From assembly GCA_050743265.1 (NCBI GenBank), contig JBOGEN010000197.1:1-9740 (forward strand): a DNA stretch of 9,740 bases, given 5' to 3'. Below, one piece after another: positions 5,896 to 9,740 of this stretch. The notes under the pieces are model-generated. The model was not told the DNA's origin, made no database searches, and saw only the letters and a program-made list of their open reading frames with translations. This DNA comes from JBOGEN01 sp050743265 (GTDB lineage: Bacteria > Actinomycetota > Actinomycetes > JBOGEN01). Made by a program: the position numbers and the translations under genes. Each line of letters opens with the position of its first letter. The first letter of the stretch is position 1.

Positions 5896-6927
5896 TCACC
5901 GCGTGCCGTCCTCGTCGTCGCCGGGCTCGTTGCGTGCGGTCGGGTCGAGGAAGACGTGCTTGGCCTGCGGGACGCGCTCGGCCAGGCGCCGGTCGATCTC
6001 GTCCGACACCTGTTCCACGTCGTCGCCGTCGATGCCGTCGGCGAGGTCGACCTTGGCGGCGGCGATCACCTCGTCCGGCCCGAGCCGCATCGTGAGCAGC
6101 TCGACCACGCGGTCGACCTCGTCGAACGACTCGATCTCCTGGCGGATCGCCTCGTGTACCTCCGGACCGGCGGAGGTGCCGACGAGCCGCGCCATGTTGT
6201 CCCGGCCGAGCACGTACGCCACGCCGATGAGCAGGACGCCGATGGCGACGGACGCGGCCCCGTCCCACACCGCGGAGCCGGTGAGCTGGTGCAGGCCCAC
6301 GCCGGCCGTGGCCAGCACGACCCCGGCGAGCGCGGCACTGTCCTCGAACGCGACCGTCTTCACCGTCGGGTCGGGCGTGGTCACCACGTGCTCAACCGGG
6401 CCACGGCGTCCGGCCGCGGCCTCGCGGCGTATCTGGCGGATGGCCTTGAGCAGGGACGCCCCTTCGGCTACGAACGCGACCCCGAGCACGACGTACGCGA
6501 CGAGGAAGCCACCGGGCGCCCCCGACCCGTCGAGGATCGCCTCGACGCCCTGGCGGATCGCGAAACCGCCGCCGAGGACGAAGATGCCGACGGCGGCGAG
6601 CAGCGCCCAGAAGTAGCGCTCCTTGCCGTACCCGAAGTGGTGGCGGTGGTCCGCCGGGCGCTCGCTGCGGCGCAGCGCGGTCAGCAGGAACAGCTCGTTC
6701 ATCGTGTCGGCGAGGGAGTGGGCCGACTCGGCGAGCAGGGCGCTCGACCCCGACATCACGCCCGCGACGGCCTTGGCCACGGCGAGCACGAGGTTGGCAC
6801 CACCGGCGATCAGGACGGTGCCGGCGCTCTCGCTGCGACGGCCCCCCTCCTCGCCCGGCTCGTCGTCGGCCCTGCCCGGGCCGCCGCGTTCGGGCTCGCC
6901 AGACCGCTCCTCCCGGACGCTCGTCAC
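5896..6927 (-). CDS. Cation diffusion facilitator (CDF) family metal efflux transporter
   Basis: The 343-residue product has a polar, charged N-terminal tail (about 1-34), about six membrane helices in roughly 35-275, and a cytoplasmic ferredoxin-like regulatory domain from about 280. CDF proteins exchange Zn2+, Mn2+ or similar divalent cations for protons. Helix II has AESAHSLAD, giving the H70/D74 metal pair; HRHHFGYGKERYFW at 94-107 is the conserved histidine-containing loop before helix III; helix V has FEDSAALAG (E195, D196) in place of the usual HxxxD, as I recall for ZnT9/SLC30A9-like members. The C-terminal domain (LGPDEVIAAAKVDL, VPQAKHVFLDP) is typical of the family. The start is GTG at 6925-6927 without a Shine-Dalgarno site; a later start cannot be excluded because the first ~34 residues are not conserved. 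Metal specificity cannot be read from sequence. It is divergent from otsA and convergent with the HAD gene. Confidence 0.92.
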   Translation of the reverse strand: MTSVREERSGEPERGGPGRADDEPGEEGGRRSESAGTVLIAGGANLVLAVAKAVAGVMSGSSALLAESAHSLADTMNELFLLTALRRSERPADHRHHFGYGKERYFWALLAAVGIFVLGGGFAIRQGVEAILDGSGAPGGFLVAYVVLGVAFVAEGASLLKAIRQIRREAAAGRRGPVEHVVTTPDPTVKTVAFEDSAALAGVVLATAGVGLHQLTGSAVWDGAASVAIGVLLIGVAYVLGRDNMARLVGTSAGPEVHEAIRQEIESFDEVDRVVELLTMRLGPDEVIAAAKVDLADGIDGDDVEQVSDEIDRRLAERVPQAKHVFLDPTARNEPGDDEDGTR

Positions 6928-6933
6928 CTGCCT

Positions 6934-6939
6934 GCGTTA
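6934..6939 (-). promoter_or_regulatory. Weak candidate -10 box for the CDF gene
   Basis: TAACGC on the minus strand lies 6 bases before the GTG start at 6927, the leaderless arrangement also seen at the HAD and otsA genes, but it lacks the final T of TANNNT. Only 83 bases separate this gene from divergent otsA, so its promoter must lie in this stretch or overlap that of otsA. Confidence 0.25.
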
Positions 6940-6997
6940 CCCCCGCGGCGGGTGGAGGAACCGGCCGCGACGTGATCGTCTGGCTCCTCCCGGCGCG

Positions 6998-7003
6998 TAG
7001 GCT
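6998..7003 (+). promoter_or_regulatory. Candidate -10 box for a leaderless otsA mRNA
   Basis: TAGGCT is followed by 7 bases and then the ATG at 7011. No Shine-Dalgarno sequence precedes that ATG. The arrangement fits a transcript that begins at or within a base of the start codon and supports 7011 over the in-frame GTG at 6972, which would place the -10 box inside the coding region. Confidence 0.45.
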
Positions 7004-7010
7004 CCGGGCC

Positions 7011-8486
7011 ATGACGGAGACGGCGGGGGCCGACGCCACACCGGAGCCGGTGGTGCTCGTCGCGTCCAACCGGGGCCCCGTCTCCTTCACGCGCGCCGAG
7101 GACGGCTCGCTGGTCCTGCGCCGCGGCGGCGGTGGTCTGGTCTCTGGCTTGTCCGCGGTGGCCGAGCACACGGCGGTCCTGTGGGTGTGCGCCTCGCTGT
7201 CCGAGCACGACCGCTGGGCCGCCAGGCAGGCGCCCGGCGGGCGGCTCGACCTGGCCGGTCACGACACCGGCGGTGCCGCCGTCCGCATGCTGGACATCCC
7301 TCCGGGCGAGTTCCACCGCGCGTACAACGGCATCGCGAACTCGACGCTCTGGTTCGTGCACCACCTGCTGTACAACACCCCGAACGTGCCCTCGTTCGAC
7401 CGGCCGTGGCGGCGCGAGTGGGAGGCGTACCAGGCGTACAACGCACGCTTCGCGCAGGCGCTCGCCGAGGACGCCCCGGCGGGCGCGCGGGTCGCCGTGC
7501 AGGACTACCACCTCTCCCTCGCGCCGGGCCTGCTGCGAAGGATCCGTCCCGACCTGCGCATCGCGCACTTCTCGCACACCCCGTGGGCGCCGCCGGACTA
7601 CTACCGGCTGCTGCCGGACGACGTCGCGCAGGACGTGTGCGAGGGCATCCTCGGCGCGGACCACGCCGGGTTCCTCTGCACCCGATGGGCGGACGCCTTC
7701 GCGGACTGCTGCGAGACCGTGCTGGGGGCGGACGTCGACCGGTCAGCCCGGACCGTCACCCACGCCGGGCGGACGACGCGGCTCGGCGTGCACGGCCTCG
7801 GCACGGACGGCGACCTGCTGCGCGCGCGTGCGGCCCAGACGGACGTGGACGTGCACGTCGCCGTGCTGCGCGAGGCCGTCGGCGACCGGCGGATCATCGC
7901 CCGGGTCGACCGCACCGAGCTGAGCAAGAACATCGTGCGCGGGCTCGCCGCGTACCGCGAGCTGCTCCGAGGCCGGCCCGAGTGGCAGGGACGTGTCGTG
8001 CACCTGGCGTTCGCCTACCCGTCGCGGCACGACCTGCCCGAGTACCGCGAGTACACGGCGGCTGTGCAGCGCATCGCCGACGAGATCGACGACGAGTTCG
8101 CGACAGCGGACTGGCAGCCGCTCCTGCTGGCGGTGGACGACGACTACGCGAGGTCGCTCGCCGCGTACCGCCTCGCGGACGTCCTGCTGGTCAACCCGGT
8201 GCGGGACGGGATGAACCTCGTGGCCAAGGAGGGCCCGGTGCTCGCCGAGGGAGGGTGCGCGCTCGTGCTCTCCCGCGAGGCCGGAGCGGCGTACGACCTC
8301 GGCGCGGACGCCCTGCTCTGCAACCCGTTCGACGTGACCGCCACCGCCGACGCGCTGCACGCGGCCCTGTCCATGCCGGACGAGGAGCGCCGGGCGCGCT
8401 CGACACGGCTCGCCGCCGCCTCCACCGCGTGCCCTCCGCAGCGGTGGTTCGCCGAGCAGCTGGCCGCGCTGGACGGCCTGGGCTGA
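7011..8486 (+). CDS. otsA: Trehalose-6-phosphate synthase, GT20 family (OtsA-like)
   Basis: The 491-residue product is a GT-B glycosyltransferase expected to join UDP-glucose (or another NDP-glucose) to glucose-6-phosphate, giving trehalose-6-phosphate in the cytoplasm. Landmarks: VASNRGPVSF at 17-26, the glycine loop RRGGGGLVSGL at 37-47, WRREWEAYQAYN, VQDYHL at 163-168 (D165 aligns with E. coli D130), HFSHTPW with H189 (E. coli H154), VDRTELSK with R301 and K306 (E. coli R262/K267), and RDGMNLVAKE at 398-407, which binds the nucleotide sugar. These catalytic positions are intact, so it should be active, although the sequence is divergent from E. coli OtsA. The ATG at 7011 lies directly behind a -10-like box; the upstream GTG at 6972 adds a non-conserved tail. 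otsB lies convergently just downstream (28 bases between stops), supporting trehalose over other GT20 products such as glucosylglycerol phosphate. Confidence 0.92.
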   Translation: MTETAGADATPEPVVLVASNRGPVSFTRAEDGSLVLRRGGGGLVSGLSAVAEHTAVLWVCASLSEHDRWAARQAPGGRLDLAGHDTGGAAVRMLDIPPGEFHRAYNGIANSTLWFVHHLLYNTPNVPSFDRPWRREWEAYQAYNARFAQALAEDAPAGARVAVQDYHLSLAPGLLRRIRPDLRIAHFSHTPWAPPDYYRLLPDDVAQDVCEGILGADHAGFLCTRWADAFADCCETVLGADVDRSARTVTHAGRTTRLGVHGLGTDGDLLRARAAQTDVDVHVAVLREAVGDRRIIARVDRTELSKNIVRGLAAYRELLRGRPEWQGRVVHLAFAYPSRHDLPEYREYTAAVQRIADEIDDEFATADWQPLLLAVDDDYARSLAAYRLADVLLVNPVRDGMNLVAKEGPVLAEGGCALVLSREAGAAYDLGADALLCNPFDVTATADALHAALSMPDEERRARSTRLAAASTACPPQRWFAEQLAALDGLG

Positions 8487-8514
8487 GCCTGCGGCACGGC
8501 AGGTGCAGCCGCCG

Positions 8515-9345
8515 TCAGCCCAGCGCGTCCGCCAGGGCGTCGAGCAGGGCGACCACACCGTCGGGGCCGTCCACGACCAGGTCGGCGCGCTCGACCAGCG
8601 CGGTCACCTCGTCCGACCCGCTGCACACGGTGAGCCCGGCCAGCCCCTCGTGGCGGAGCGCCTCGACCGCCTCGAAGGCGGGCAGGTCACCGACGTCGTC
8701 CCCCGCGAAGAGCACCACCGAGGCTCCCGTCTCCCGCACGTACGCGGCCAGGGCTGCGCCCTTGTCCATGCCCGGAGGGCGCAGCTCGATGACGTACCGT
8801 CCGGGCTCGAGCCGTAGGCCGAGCCGTGCGGCGAGACCTGCCAGCGGCTCGCGGAGCGCGTCGAGGGCACCCTGGGGGTCGGCGGCCCGGCGGGTGTGCA
8901 CGCCGAGCGCACGCCCCTTGTCCTCGACCCATACCCCCTCGGGCGCGCCGAGGTCGGCCAGCAGCCCGGGCAGGCGCTGCCGCGCGCGTTCCACACCGGG
9001 GGACGGGTCCGGCTCCGCCACCTCGCCGGTCGCGCCGTCCCAGCGCTCCGCGCCGTACGCGCCGAGCACCACGAGCCCGTCCAGGCCGGTCGTGCCGACG
9101 AGCCCGGCGTACTCCGCGGCAACGGCCGCGGGCCGCCCCGTGACGACGGCGACGGAGCGTACGGACGGCAGCAGGCGACGCAGGGCGGGCACCGCTCCCG
9201 GGTGAGCCCGTGCCCGCTCCGGGTCGTCGACGATCGGGGACAGGGTGCCGTCGAAGTCGAGGCCGACGACGGCTCCCGCCGGGTCGGTGAGCAGGGCGTC
9301 GAGGCCGGCCCGGCCGGAGGCGGTACGAGGTCTCGGCAGGGTCAC
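8515..9345 (-). CDS. otsB: Trehalose-6-phosphate phosphatase (OtsB)
   Basis: A 276-residue HAD phosphatase that removes phosphate from trehalose-6-phosphate, the second step after OtsA. Motifs: GLDFDGTLSPI with nucleophile D30 and D32, VVTGR at 67-71, GAYGAERW, EDKGRALGVHTR (substrate-binding segment typical of the family), PGMDKG with K195, and FAGDDVGD with metal-binding aspartates around 216-220. Length and motif order match OtsB and distinguish it from the HAD enzyme at 5044-5895. The start is GTG at 9343-9345, which overlaps the stop of the upstream LytR_C gene as GTGA, so the two are probably translationally coupled. otsA is on the opposite strand and convergent, so synthase and phosphatase are transcribed separately. 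A short 5-bp hairpin (8488-8492 with 8499-8503) lies between their stops and is at best a weak terminator. Confidence 0.95.
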   Translation of the reverse strand: MTLPRPRTASGRAGLDALLTDPAGAVVGLDFDGTLSPIVDDPERARAHPGAVPALRRLLPSVRSVAVVTGRPAAVAAEYAGLVGTTGLDGLVVLGAYGAERWDGATGEVAEPDPSPGVERARQRLPGLLADLGAPEGVWVEDKGRALGVHTRRAADPQGALDALREPLAGLAARLGLRLEPGRYVIELRPPGMDKGAALAAYVRETGASVVLFAGDDVGDLPAFEAVEALRHEGLAGLTVCSGSDEVTALVERADLVVDGPDGVVALLDALADALG

Positions 9346-9740
9346 CGGGCGACGAAGTCCTTCGTGAGGACGGCGGTGAGCCGCGTCGAGGACACGCCCT
9401 CGAACGAGGGGTGCAGCCCGTCGATGCCGAGGGCGTCGGCGAGAACGCGCGCCTCGTCGTCGCGCCCGTCCGGGTAGTAGACCGTGCTCGCGGGGATCGA
9501 CCCGATGAAGTTGCCGACGAGCGCGACCTGCCAGCCGTCCGCGCGAAGGTCCGCGGCCGTGTCCCCGGCGAGCCCGGAGGTGGTCGTGTTGTTGAGCACG
9601 ACCACCTCCACATCCGCTGGACGCGGAGCGGCTTCGCGGGCCGCAGGCTCTGACGAGATCGGGGACGGCACCGGCTCGGCCGGCAGCGGGGGCCCGGCGG
9701 TCGGCCTCGGTGGCGGGACGGCGAGCAGGCTGGGCGGCGT
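9342..9740 (-). CDS. LytR_C-domain protein, partial (runs off right edge)
   Basis: The frame is open from the right edge to a TGA at 9342-9344, so about 132 C-terminal residues are visible and the N-terminus is missing. The first ~40 visible residues are rich in proline, alanine and serine (a linker, e.g. AVPPPRPTAGPPLPAEP). The last ~90 form a LytR C-terminal-type domain: VEVVVLNNTTTSGLAGDTAADLRADGWQ..., then VGNF, TVYYPDG, EARVLADALG and a final LTKDF. In actinobacteria such proteins usually have one N-terminal membrane helix with the LytR_C domain outside the cell, and are linked to the envelope without a defined enzymatic role; the helix itself would lie outside the window. The GTG at 9671 is only an internal codon, since the frame remains open upstream of it. 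The GTGA overlap with otsB suggests one operon. Confidence 0.8.
   Translation of the reverse strand, partial: TPPSLLAVPPPRPTAGPPLPAEPVPSPISSEPAAREAAPRPADVEVVVLNNTTTSGLAGDTAADLRADGWQVALVGNFIGSIPASTVYYPDGRDDEARVLADALGIDGLHPSFEGVSSTRLTAVLTKDFVAR

Noticed and set aside
8487..8514. Terminator between otsA and otsB
   Set aside because: Only a 5-bp stem with a 6-base loop and no T-tract; too weak to list as a feature.
7181..9205. 674-residue plus-strand open frame
   Set aside because: It lies out of frame across otsA and antisense to otsB, with the Arg/Ala/Pro composition typical of shadow frames in GC-rich DNA.

Overview
The window is very GC-rich, with G/C-ending codons, GTG as well as ATG starts, a GroEL2-type chaperonin behind CIRCE operators, a CysO-like sulfur carrier, and an OtsA/OtsB trehalose pair. 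Together these point to the chromosome of an actinomycete, probably Micrococcales (Cellulomonas/Promicromonospora-like). The family-level placement is a guess. I see no insertion sequence, phage gene, tRNA, rRNA or CRISPR array. Apart from the left-hand coiled-coil gene, every gene belongs to a recognisable core family.

Layout. (1) 1-791, plus: the end of an alanine-rich protein built on an 11-residue repeat, open at the left edge. (2) 791-912: a 19-bp tandem repeat and a strong hairpin between convergent genes. (3) 913-2544, minus: groEL2 without groES, with a roughly 150-nt leader and a promoter embedded in two CIRCE operators (2662-2724). (4) 2800-3000, minus: a cold-shock protein with a strong Shine-Dalgarno site, a structured leader and its own terminator. 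(5) 3210-4777, minus: a two-gene operon, a threonine-synthase-like PLP enzyme followed by a CysO/MoaD-type sulfur carrier joined by an ATGA overlap. (6) 4797-4925, minus: a SAM-I (S-box) riboswitch directly ahead of that operon. (7) 5044-5895, plus: a HAD phosphatase. (8) 5896-6927, minus: a cation diffusion facilitator. (9) 7011-8486, plus: OtsA-like trehalose-6-phosphate synthase. (10) 8515-9345, minus: OtsB phosphatase, coupled by a GTGA overlap to (11) a LytR_C-domain protein that runs off the right edge.

The most notable unit is regions 5-6. The enzyme would normally be annotated as threonine synthase (thrC). A SAM riboswitch upstream and a diglycine-ended sulfur carrier translationally coupled downstream fit methionine synthesis much better. 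The likely route is O-phosphohomoserine plus a thiocarboxylated carrier giving homocysteine, as I recall being described for Streptomyces MetM/MetO. The sequence shows the three parts and their order; the chemistry is inferred.

The other themes are stress physiology (HrcA/CIRCE control of groEL2, cold-shock protein, trehalose). Several genes (HAD, otsA, possibly the CDF gene) have a -10-like hexamer 6-7 nt before the start codon and no Shine-Dalgarno site, which suggests leaderless mRNAs.
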